Positions 1 through 5,590 of a DNA stretch of 6,435 nt are shown here, piece after piece; within the stretch, counting starts at the first letter, position 1, and every line of letters starts with the position of its first letter. A program made the position numbers and the translations under genes. Origin of the DNA: an uncultured Eubacteriales bacterium (GTDB lineage Bacteria > Bacillota_A > Clostridia > Christensenellales > Aristaeellaceae); assembly GCA_900313545.1 (NCBI GenBank), contig OMRS01000171.1, forward strand, positions 1-6,435, given 5' to 3'. The notes under the pieces are model-generated. The model was not told where the DNA came from, ran no database searches, and was given only the letters and a program-made list of their open reading frames with translations.

Positions 1-792
1 GATCGGGTCAGGGCCATCCGGATCGAGCAGTATACGAATGACAATGCCCTCGGTGAGATTCTGGAGTTTCAGAGGAAACAGGCGGCGGCTGTAACCAGTC
101 TGGTCAATACCAGAAACTCATTTGAAAACAATACCCTGGCCAAGGTGACCGGGAACATGAAAACCTATCTGAATCTTCTGCGTGATGGCGGTGAAGTCGG
201 ACGTCCTGCACAAAAAGGATGGCGCAAGTATCCGGTCATTGGATTGGTTGTCGGTGCCTTCCTGATGGCGTGCGGGATCGCGGTCAGATACATTTTTGCC
301 GGAGTGGTCCGCTCCGATTCGGACCTGACAGCGCGCACCGGCAGACTCGTGTTTCAGGGCATTGAGGTTCCCTCTCAAAAGAAACACGATCCGCTGGTGA
401 CACTGGGCTGCCGGCTGAAGGGGATCCGGGGCGCGGGACAGGAGAGCGAAGAGGACCGCATCCGGATGATCTGCCAGGAAATCCGTAATTTTTCCGAAAG
501 AAAGGACTTTCATTCGGTCCACATCCTGGCGGATGAACGGACAGAGGCGATCCGGTCCGTCGCAGAACGCATTGAACGGGGACTTCAGGGCCTCAAGGTC
601 AGCCGCAGTCCCCTCCAGGTGGAAAGCGGCGGGATGGAAAGGCTCCTGCAGGCAGACAGCGCGGTCATGCTGGTTGGAAAAGACGTCAGCAGGACGACGG
701 ATGTCCGTCAGGCGTCCATGCTGTGCGCCAGAGTTCAGAAGCCGGTGTACGGAGCGGTGCTGGTCAGGGGCGACCTGACTGGCAGAAAGTGA
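1..792 (+). CDS. Wzz-like polysaccharide chain-length determinant, C-terminal part (5' end outside window)
   Basis: The frame is open from base 1 to the TGA at 790-792, giving 263 residues of a protein that begins upstream. The first ~70 residues are polar and helix-forming (for example EILEFQRKQAAAV), as in the extracytoplasmic stalk of Wzz/polysaccharide co-polymerases. A single hydrophobic helix spans about residues 74-97 (PVIGLVVGAFLMACGIAV) and fits the second membrane segment of that family. The remaining ~165 residues would be cytoplasmic. Their end (SAVMLVGKDVSRTTDVRQA ... KPVYGAVLVRGD) resembles the last strands of a bacterial tyrosine-kinase/MinD-like Rossmann fold, but I see no Walker A P-loop, so kinase activity is unlikely. 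The expected role is control of polymer length at the membrane, in line with the licD, GT8 and flippase genes downstream. The N-terminal half is needed to confirm the family. The Wzz call is moderately sure; the kinase-relic reading is inference. Confidence 0.68.
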   Translation, partial: DRVRAIRIEQYTNDNALGEILEFQRKQAAAVTSLVNTRNSFENNTLAKVTGNMKTYLNLLRDGGEVGRPAQKGWRKYPVIGLVVGAFLMACGIAVRYIFAGVVRSDSDLTARTGRLVFQGIEVPSQKKHDPLVTLGCRLKGIRGAGQESEEDRIRMICQEIRNFSERKDFHSVHILADERTEAIRSVAERIERGLQGLKVSRSPLQVESGGMERLLQADSAVMLVGKDVSRTTDVRQASMLCARVQKPVYGAVLVRGDLTGRK

Positions 793-832
793 ATACAGCC
801 GGCGGCGGACACACGACAAAGACCTTGACAAC

Positions 833-888
833 AAGGGGTTTTCGTCACAGGGAGCGAAAGCGCGCCTGGGTGACGGAAATCCCTTTTT
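833..888 (+). terminator. Intrinsic terminator-like hairpin after the Wzz-like gene
   Basis: Bases 833-848 can pair without interruption with 870-885, giving a 16-bp stem with two G-U pairs. The core is CGTCAC (843-848) against GTGACG (870-875), and the base is AAGGG against CCCTT. The apical segment 849-869 can fold further, with a GCGAAAGC mini-hairpin (GNRA-type GAAA loop). The 3' arm runs straight into TTTTT at 884-888. It begins 40 bases after the Wzz-like stop codon. Stem length, position and T-run all fit a Rho-independent terminator on the plus strand. The T-run is short and its first two bases can pair with the stem, so efficiency is uncertain. Confidence 0.72.
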
Positions 889-901
889 CTGTCGGAAACA
901 G

Positions 902-963
902 CATCTGCCTGATCTGAGGGCGGGAGGACGTGGCGGATGGAAGTCCTCCCTGGGGGGCAGATG
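902..963 (+). repeat. Nested inverted repeats in the leader upstream of licD
   Basis: Two perfect 8-base inverted repeats are nested. The outer pair is CATCTGCC (902-909) with GGCAGATG (956-963). The inner pair is GGGAGGAC (922-929) with GTCCTCCC (943-950), enclosing a 13-base loop. As RNA this would form a two-tier stem separated by an asymmetric internal loop (12 bases on one side, 5 on the other). It lies between the terminator-like hairpin and the licD start, in a stretch (889-1059) where I see no promoter and no credible reading frame. It could be a structured 5' leader or simply a by-product of high G+C. It does not match a riboswitch class I recognise. Confidence 0.45.
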
Positions 964-1040
964 GTAAGTGCCCGGGCAGGAGTTGGCGCTGCCAGGCCCC
1001 CAAAGACGGGGAAAGGGCGGAGAATTCCGGAAAAGCCGGA

Positions 1041-1052
1041 GGAGAAGGAAGG
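1041..1052 (+). promoter_or_regulatory. Ribosome binding site that fixes the licD start
   Basis: The purine-rich run GGAGAAGGAAGG ends seven bases before ATG 1060. It supports that start over the in-frame ATG at 937, whose extra 41 residues are G/R/P/K-rich and unlike a LicD N-terminus. A small hairpin, TCCGG (1026-1030) with CCGGA (1036-1040) and an AAAAG loop, sits directly upstream of the site. Confidence 0.65.
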
Positions 1053-1059
1053 ACAGAGA

Positions 1060-1923
1060 ATGGGTGATCGGCAGAAGCTGGCATATACCCCGGAGGAACT
1101 GCGGCTGCTCTGGAAAAGGGAGATGGCCATCTACCAGGAGATTGCAGGGATCTGCGAGCGGCATGGCCTCAGATACTTTGCGGCATGCGGGACGGTGCTG
1201 GGGGCGGTGCGCCACGGAGGGTTCATTCCGTGGGATGACGACATGGACGTGGCCATGCCGAGAAAGGATTATGAGGCCTTTCTGAAGGTCGCGCCCCTTG
1301 AGCTCCGGGAAGATCTGGAGATTCTCGGGATCGGGCTGACGGCGGGATATGTGATCCCCTTTGCGAAGGTCTCGGACAGGAACAGCACGTTCATCGAGGA
1401 GACAGATCAGCAGCTGAAGTATCATTCCGGGATTTTTGTGGACATTTTTCCAATGGACGAGGCGGCGCCCACCCACAGGCAGGAAAAGCGGCACCGCAGA
1501 GGCTGCTGGTTCTGGGGACGCGCAGGCGTGCTGGCGGAGTACGGACAGGTGAAGATGCCGGAGGGCCTGAAGGGCTTCAAAAGAGGGGCGGCAGAGGCTG
1601 CATGCCGGGGCGTTCATGCCCTGATGAAGCTCTTCGGGATAAGCACCCTGTGGTGCTACCGGCACTTCCTGAAGGAAGCCCGAAGATATGAAAAGGAAGA
1701 ACCGGAGCGGATTGCGGGCTATGCGGATGTCAGCGTTGAATCCACCATTCACCAGGCGAAGAATCTGTTTCCGACGGCACCGGCCAGATTTGAAGACATC
1801 ACGGTCCGGATTCCCAGAGACCCGGATATCTATCTCAAAAACCTGTATGGAGACTACATGGTCCTGCCGCCCCCGGACAGGAGGATCAACCATTTCCCCG
1901 CGGTGCTGGATTTTGATCACTGA
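1060..1923 (+). CDS. LicD-family phosphotransferase
   Basis: This 287-residue protein has the full LicD pattern, and its length is typical of the family. GTVLGAVRHGG (44-54) and IPWDDDMDVAM (56-66) form the nucleotidyltransferase-type active site, where the aspartates at 59-61 and 63 should bind metal. GIFVDIFPMD (124-133) is the second LicD block, and YLKNLYGDYMVLPP (258-271) with a histidine shortly after (278) is the C-terminal one. LicD enzymes transfer phosphocholine, or in other members phosphoribitol-like groups, from a nucleotide-activated donor to a glycan at the cytoplasmic face of the membrane. The donor cannot be read from sequence, and no licA/licC-type choline kinase or cytidylyltransferase gene is in the window. 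The ATG at 1060 is chosen from its ribosome binding site and from where family similarity begins. The stop TGA overlaps the next ATG by one base (TGATG), which implies translational coupling. The family call is firm; the substrate is unknown. Confidence 0.9.
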   Translation: MGDRQKLAYTPEELRLLWKREMAIYQEIAGICERHGLRYFAACGTVLGAVRHGGFIPWDDDMDVAMPRKDYEAFLKVAPLELREDLEILGIGLTAGYVIPFAKVSDRNSTFIEETDQQLKYHSGIFVDIFPMDEAAPTHRQEKRHRRGCWFWGRAGVLAEYGQVKMPEGLKGFKRGAAEAACRGVHALMKLFGISTLWCYRHFLKEARRYEKEEPERIAGYADVSVESTIHQAKNLFPTAPARFEDITVRIPRDPDIYLKNLYGDYMVLPPPDRRINHFPAVLDFDH

Positions 1924-2927
1924 TGAGGTGCACATTGAATATCTTTTATGCTCTGGATGATGCGTTTGTCCCCCAGGTCGGCGCATCCATCTGCTCCGTC
2001 TGTGAGAACAACCGGGAGGCGGATGAGATCACCTTCTTTCTGGGAATCCGCAGCGTCTCTTTACCCCACCAGGCGCAGCTGCAGGAACTGGTCTCCTCCT
2101 ACGGAAGATGCGCGGTGATGATTCCCATTGAGGACATCAAAGGGCGCCTTGGATTCAGCGCGGACACGTCCGGCTGGAACGAGATCGTCCTGGCCAGGCT
2201 GCTCATCGATCAGCTGCTGCCGCAGGACGTCGGGAGGGTGCTTTACCTGGACGGGGACACGATCGTCCTGGGGGACCTCCGGGAACTCTGGCAGACCGAC
2301 CTTAAGGGGAAGACGCTGGGCATGGCGCCGGAGCCCACGGTGAACCGGAAGAGAAAGGAAGGACTGGGCCTCAAGGACCGGCCCTACTTCAATGCGGGCG
2401 TGATGCTGGTGGATCTTTGCCGCTGGAGGGAGCAGGACGCCTCCGGAAGGATCCTGGATTTTTACAGGGAGAGGGAAGGAAAGCTCTTTGCCAATGACCA
2501 GGATGCCATCAACGCAGCCATGGCGGATGCCATCCACCCGCTGTCGCCCAGGTACAATCTGTACAACATGCTGTACGTTTTCCCCTACAAAACCCTGAGG
2601 CGGATTGCGGGGGACAACGGATATGTCCCCGAAAGCGTGGCCCGGGAGGCGGCAGCGCATCCGGCGATCGTGCATTTCCTGGGGGAGGAAAGGCCGTGGA
2701 GGCGGGGAAACCATCACCGGTATGAACAGGAATACCGGAGGTATCTGTCCCTGACACCCTGGAAGGAGATGCCGCAGGAAAGGGGATGGGAGACGTATTT
2801 TGCCTGCTATCACTTTTTCTGGAAGGCGCTGGGATGCTTCCCCATGGCGCAGTACAGGATCATCGACGGGCTGATCCCGCTGATGATCCGGCTGAGAAAA
2901 CTCAAAAGACAGAAAAAAGATGAATAA
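1923..2927 (+). CDS. Glycosyltransferase family 8 (LgtC/WaaJ-like)
   Basis: The 334-residue product carries the GT8 signatures in order. An N-terminal LNIFYALDDAFVPQVGASI strand-loop (5-23) begins the GT-A Rossmann fold. The DGD of VLYLDGDTIV (107-115) is the metal- and sugar-nucleotide-binding DxD motif. YFNAGVMLVDL (155-165) and NDQDAIN (191-197) line the donor site, and HFLGEERPW (251-259) matches the C-terminal HxxGxxKPW-type motif, with Arg in place of Lys. GT8 enzymes are retaining transferases that usually add galactose or glucose to a growing oligosaccharide. The basic C-terminal end (RLRKLKRQKK), with a hydrophobic stretch just before it (IIDGLIPLMI, 313-322), may dock on the membrane. 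The gene overlaps licD by one base and the flippase by eight, so all three are probably on one message. The exact sugar and acceptor cannot be inferred. Confidence 0.92.
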   Translation: MRCTLNIFYALDDAFVPQVGASICSVCENNREADEITFFLGIRSVSLPHQAQLQELVSSYGRCAVMIPIEDIKGRLGFSADTSGWNEIVLARLLIDQLLPQDVGRVLYLDGDTIVLGDLRELWQTDLKGKTLGMAPEPTVNRKRKEGLGLKDRPYFNAGVMLVDLCRWREQDASGRILDFYREREGKLFANDQDAINAAMADAIHPLSPRYNLYNMLYVFPYKTLRRIAGDNGYVPESVAREAAAHPAIVHFLGEERPWRRGNHHRYEQEYRRYLSLTPWKEMPQERGWETYFACYHFFWKALGCFPMAQYRIIDGLIPLMIRLRKLKRQKKDE

Positions 2928-4251
2928 CACCTGCAAAGACAACCGGAAACTGTCCATTGTGCAGAACACCCTGTTCAACTCTGCCGGCAGTTTTTTCTAC
3001 CTGCTGTGTTCATGGCTGACGACGGTGATCGTGGTCAAACTGGGCTCCGTGGAATTTGCCGGGATTCTGTCCCTGTCCATGGCGGTGACCAACATGTTCT
3101 TTTCCGTCAGCACCTTCGGCATCCGGACCTATCAGGTCTCCGATGTGGCCCGGAAGTATACGGCGGATGACTATGTGACCACGCGCCTGCAGACGTGCGC
3201 AGGGGCCTTTGTCCTGTGCGCGGCGTACACGGCGGCAAGCGGCGTGACGCGGGTTGAGGCCGCGTGCATCATGGCCTTCATGCTGTTTAAAATCGGAGAA
3301 TCCCTGTCGGACGAGAACCAGGCCCTTCAGCAGATCGCAGAGAGGATGGACTATATCTTTGTTTCCTTTGTCCTGCGGGGAACGCTGATGATCCTGACCT
3401 TTACAGGGATGCTTTACGCGGTGAAGGACCTGAGGGCGGCGCTGCTTGCCATGGCGGGCTCGACGCTCCTTGTGGTGATGCTGTATGAATTCCCGGTCAG
3501 CCGGAAGCTGAGCGGCTTCAGGCTCAAATTCAATCCTGCCGTCACCCGGAACCTCCTGAAGGACAGCCTTCCGCTGCTGGCCAATTCGCTCCTGATGGTG
3601 CTGATGGTGTCCATTCCCCGGACAAGACTGAATGCCATCTGGGGGAACTACTGGATGGGGATCTATGGCTCTGTGGCGGCGCCTGCGGCCATTGTCCAAA
3701 GCGCCGCCCTGTGGGTGTTCATGCCGTCCCTGGGACAGCTTGCGGCCTTCTGGGGAAAAAAGGACCGAAAGGCATTTGTCTCACTGGACCGGAGGATGCT
3801 CTGCCTGCTGGGAGGCATGTCGGCGCTGGTGCTCCTGGGTGCGGTGCTCTTTGGCCATTGGGGCCTTGCGCTGATCTTCGGGGAGGAGATCGCCGCGCAC
3901 GGGGAACTGCTCCTGCCCACCCTGGCGGGAACCATGCTCATCGCACTTGAGTATTATCTGTCCTCTGTCCTGACGGTCATGAGAAAGATGAAGAGCATCG
4001 TCATCGCCAACGCGGCGGGACTGGCCCTCACCCTGGCCCTCTCGGATGTGCTGATCCGCGTGCAGGGCGCAAACGGCGTCAACAGCGTGGTCTGCATGGC
4101 CATGGGTCTCAACTGCCTGATGATGGGGGCCGTTGCCCGGAGGTCCCTTGGCGCTCTGGACGCGGATTTGCCGGGCGGACCGGGGGAGAAGGCGGGGAGA
4201 CTGCCGGGGCCGCGGGAATTTCTGCGGCGACTTTGGAGAAAAAAAGATTGA
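2920..4251 (+). CDS. Wzx-type oligosaccharide flippase (MOP superfamily)
   Basis: This 443-residue, very hydrophobic protein has roughly a dozen predicted membrane helices (starting near residues 20, 45, 90, 112, 147, 172, 213, 245, 294, 330, 358 and 386, judged by eye). Its N-terminus (IVQNTLFNSAGSFFYLLCSW) is typical of RfbX/Wzx polysaccharide exporters, where the first helix begins with a conserved Asn-Ser/Gly region. Such proteins flip undecaprenyl-linked repeat units across the cytoplasmic membrane before polymerisation, which suits the neighbouring LicD, GT8 and Wzz-like genes. The first ATG overlaps the GT8 stop by eight bases and has only a weak A-rich upstream sequence, so initiation probably depends on coupling. 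The last ~35 residues (from about 411) form a Gly/Pro/Arg/Lys-rich tail with no recognisable domain. The stop codon at 4249-4251 lies within the -35 element of the following promoter. Substrate specificity is unknown. Confidence 0.87.
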   Translation: MNNTCKDNRKLSIVQNTLFNSAGSFFYLLCSWLTTVIVVKLGSVEFAGILSLSMAVTNMFFSVSTFGIRTYQVSDVARKYTADDYVTTRLQTCAGAFVLCAAYTAASGVTRVEAACIMAFMLFKIGESLSDENQALQQIAERMDYIFVSFVLRGTLMILTFTGMLYAVKDLRAALLAMAGSTLLVVMLYEFPVSRKLSGFRLKFNPAVTRNLLKDSLPLLANSLLMVLMVSIPRTRLNAIWGNYWMGIYGSVAAPAAIVQSAALWVFMPSLGQLAAFWGKKDRKAFVSLDRRMLCLLGGMSALVLLGAVLFGHWGLALIFGEEIAAHGELLLPTLAGTMLIALEYYLSSVLTVMRKMKSIVIANAAGLALTLALSDVLIRVQGANGVNSVVCMAMGLNCLMMGAVARRSLGALDADLPGGPGEKAGRLPGPREFLRRLWRKKD

Positions 4252-4276
4252 CGGACAGGGGCTGAGGATGTATAAT
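4248..4276 (+). promoter_or_regulatory. Housekeeping (sigma-A type) promoter for rpsU
   Basis: TTGACG (4248-4253) and a perfect TATAAT (4271-4276) are separated by exactly 17 bases. This is the clearest promoter in the window. Transcription would begin near 4282-4285, giving a leader of about 55 bases before rpsU. The -35 element overlaps the flippase stop TGA (4249-4251), so the promoter sits right at the end of the polysaccharide operon. No extended -10 TG is present. Confidence 0.85.
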
Positions 4277-4324
4277 GCCCGCAGTGTCTGAGAAATCGGA
4301 CCGTATTTTATGCTTGAGCCGAGG

Positions 4325-4330
4325 GGAGGG
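4325..4330 (+). promoter_or_regulatory. Strong ribosome binding site for rpsU
   Basis: GGAGGG, within the longer run GAGGGGAGGG, lies eight bases before ATG 4339. It is among the best Shine-Dalgarno matches in the window, as expected for an abundant ribosomal protein. Confidence 0.8.
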
Positions 4331-4338
4331 ATAAGAAG

Positions 4339-4512
4339 ATGTCTGAGATCCGAGTTCGTGAGAACGAAACCCTCGAAAGCGCTCTGAGGAGATTTAAGCG
4401 GCAGTGTGCGCGTTCTGGAGTGATCGCCGAGGTCCGCAAGAGGGAGCATTACGAAAAGCCCAGCGTAAAGCGCAAGAAGAAGGCTGAGGCAGCCCGTAAG
4501 CGCAAGTATTGA
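4339..4512 (+). CDS. rpsU: 30S ribosomal protein S21
   Basis: The 57-residue product starts [20 protein letters not shown] and ends in the lysine/arginine-rich tail [14 protein letters not shown]. Both ends, the central [14 protein letters not shown] block and the length are diagnostic of bacterial S21, a small basic protein of the 30S subunit that helps initiation near the anti-Shine-Dalgarno end of 16S rRNA. It has its own near-consensus promoter, a strong ribosome binding site and an intrinsic terminator directly after the stop codon, so it can be an independent, highly expressed unit. Read-through from the polysaccharide operon is also possible because no terminator is seen between the flippase and rpsU. 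Its arginine codons include more CGT/CGC than the CGG/AGG-rich neighbours, in line with high expression. Rated near certain. Confidence 0.97.
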   Translation: MSEIRVRENETLESALRRFKRQCARSGVIAEVRKREHYEKPSVKRKKKAEAARKRKY

Positions 4513-4543
4513 AAAAAAGTCCCATCCATGGATGGGATTTTTT
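4512..4543 (+). terminator. Intrinsic terminator after rpsU
   Basis: TCCCATC (4520-4526) pairs perfectly with GATGGGA (4531-4537) around a CATG loop and is followed by TTTTTT (4538-4543). An A-tract (4512-4518) precedes the stem, so the structure could also terminate in the opposite direction. It starts at the last base of the rpsU stop codon. It would end rpsU transcripts and any that enter from the polysaccharide operon. Confidence 0.92.
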
Positions 4544-4551
4544 CTATTTTC

Positions 4552-4556
4552 GGAGG
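4552..4556 (+). promoter_or_regulatory. Ribosome binding site supporting a TTG start
   Basis: GGAGG lies five bases before TTG 4562. The only in-frame ATG upstream (4532) falls inside the 3' arm of the rpsU terminator and has no Shine-Dalgarno of its own, so TTG 4562 is the better start for the methyltransferase. Confidence 0.7.
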
Positions 4557-4561
4557 CAGAT

Positions 4562-5590
4562 TTGAAAGTAACAGGATTGGTCGTTCCGCATCCCAATGTC
4601 CGCTACCGGCAGTCCCTGATGACCCTGACCCGGGTGGAGGTCCAGATGGCCCTTGACGCACTGGGAAGGGAGACGAGGGTGACGGAAAAAACGCTGGGCG
4701 GCAAGCCGGCGGTGTGCTTTGAGGTCGACAGGCTGACCCGGAGGGACTGGCGGATGCTCAGCCAGGTGGCGGGGGTGTATCTGTATTTTGAGGAGAAGGG
4801 GGAGGGCCTGCAGCCTGTGGAGGACCTGCATCCGGCCTACATCGGGGAGGACCTGCCGGCCCTGCTTAAATACAAGGGAAAGACCAATGAGGTGTTTACG
4901 GATGCGCTGATCACCATGGCCCTCTCGCAGAGCAGCTTTGCGTCCATCCACGACGGACAGCTGACGGTGCTGGATCCCCTGTGCGGGAAGGGCACCACCC
5001 TGTACCTGGCGCTTCGCAGGGGGTACCACGGCATCGGCATCGAGCTGTCCAGATCCGATGTCCGGGAGGCGTCGGAGTATCTGACCCGTTACCTTGAATT
5101 CCACCGGATCAAGCACAAGAAGCAGGACTTCAGCCTGACCGCAGGCGGAAGGGCGGCAGGAAAGGAGACCCGGTGGATCCTTTCCGACAGCGCGGAGCAT
5201 TACCGGGACGGCGACACCAGAACGCTTCGAATGATCCAGGGGGATACCCGGGACTGCGGGAAAATGCTCCGCTCTGCCAGCGCGCACCTGCTGGTGACCG
5301 ACCTTCCCTACGGGGTACAGAAGGGGACCAGCGGCAGGGACGCGGGGATCCTGCAGACGGTGGAGCAGGCGCTGCCCGGCTGGACAAATGTCCTGATGGA
5401 GGGCGGGGGGCTGGCCATCAGCTTCAATACCCATGTGACCCGCAGACAGGCCCTGGAGCAGCTGCTGGTGAGGCACGGATACCGGATTGCGACGCCTCCG
5501 GAAAGCTGCGAGCACTGGGTCGAGCAGGCCATCACCCGGGACGTGGTGCTGGCCAGGCTTGACAGGAAAGGAAGTGCCCATGCAGAATAA
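4562..5590 (+). CDS. TRM11-like SAM-dependent RNA/DNA methyltransferase
   Basis: With the TTG start the product has 342 residues. The C-terminal two-thirds is a Rossmann-fold methyltransferase. LDPLCGKGTT (137-146) is the glycine-containing SAM-binding motif I; GIGIELSRSDV (157-167) fits motif II, whose acidic residue contacts the SAM ribose; QGDTRD (226-231) fits motif III; and VTDLPYG (245-251) is the catalytic motif IV of the N/D-x-P-P-Y type, with Leu in place of the first Pro. This arrangement is that of the RlmL/TRM11/UPF0020 group, which methylates exocyclic or ring nitrogens of guanine in tRNA or rRNA. The N-terminal ~125 residues have no domain I can name and no obvious THUMP signature. 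The gene lies 18 bases past the rpsU terminator and overlaps mtaB by 11 bases, which favours a tRNA or rRNA substrate. A DNA adenine/cytosine target is the alternative, but there is no restriction gene nearby. The fold is sure; the substrate is unknown. Confidence 0.83.
   Translation: MKVTGLVVPHPNVRYRQSLMTLTRVEVQMALDALGRETRVTEKTLGGKPAVCFEVDRLTRRDWRMLSQVAGVYLYFEEKGEGLQPVEDLHPAYIGEDLPALLKYKGKTNEVFTDALITMALSQSSFASIHDGQLTVLDPLCGKGTTLYLALRRGYHGIGIELSRSDVREASEYLTRYLEFHRIKHKKQDFSLTAGGRAAGKETRWILSDSAEHYRDGDTRTLRMIQGDTRDCGKMLRSASAHLLVTDLPYGVQKGTSGRDAGILQTVEQALPGWTNVLMEGGGLAISFNTHVTRRQALEQLLVRHGYRIATPPESCEHWVEQAITRDVVLARLDRKGSAHAE

Noticed and set aside
825..830. TTGACA as a -35 element for licD
   Set aside because: No -10-like hexamer occurs 16-18 bases downstream; that position lies inside the terminator hairpin (CAGGGA).
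723..917. A small plus-strand reading frame overlapping the end of the Wzz-like gene
   Set aside because: Its codons run through the terminator stem, it has no clear ribosome binding site, and its product (Arg/Gly-rich) resembles nothing.
937..1059. An N-terminal extension of LicD from ATG 937
   Set aside because: The 41 extra residues are low-complexity and basic, and a good ribosome binding site precedes ATG 1060, where the LicD-like sequence begins.
118..1986. A 622-codon open frame on the minus strand
   Set aside because: It runs antisense across the Wzz-like gene, the terminator hairpin and the whole licD gene. Its product is Pro/Arg/His/Ser-rich with no recognisable motif. Such frames are common opposite G+C-rich coding sequence.
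4509..4550. A promoter for the methyltransferase (TTGAAA at 4509, TATTTT at 4545)
   Set aside because: The hexamers are 30 bases apart, far from the 16-18 needed, and both are explained by the rpsU stop codon, A-tract and T-run of the terminator.
4544..5581. A 345-codon open frame on the minus strand
   Set aside because: It mirrors the methyltransferase gene almost exactly, is rich in Gln, His, Pro and Arg, and has no motif. The plus-strand protein has a full set of SAM-methyltransferase motifs.
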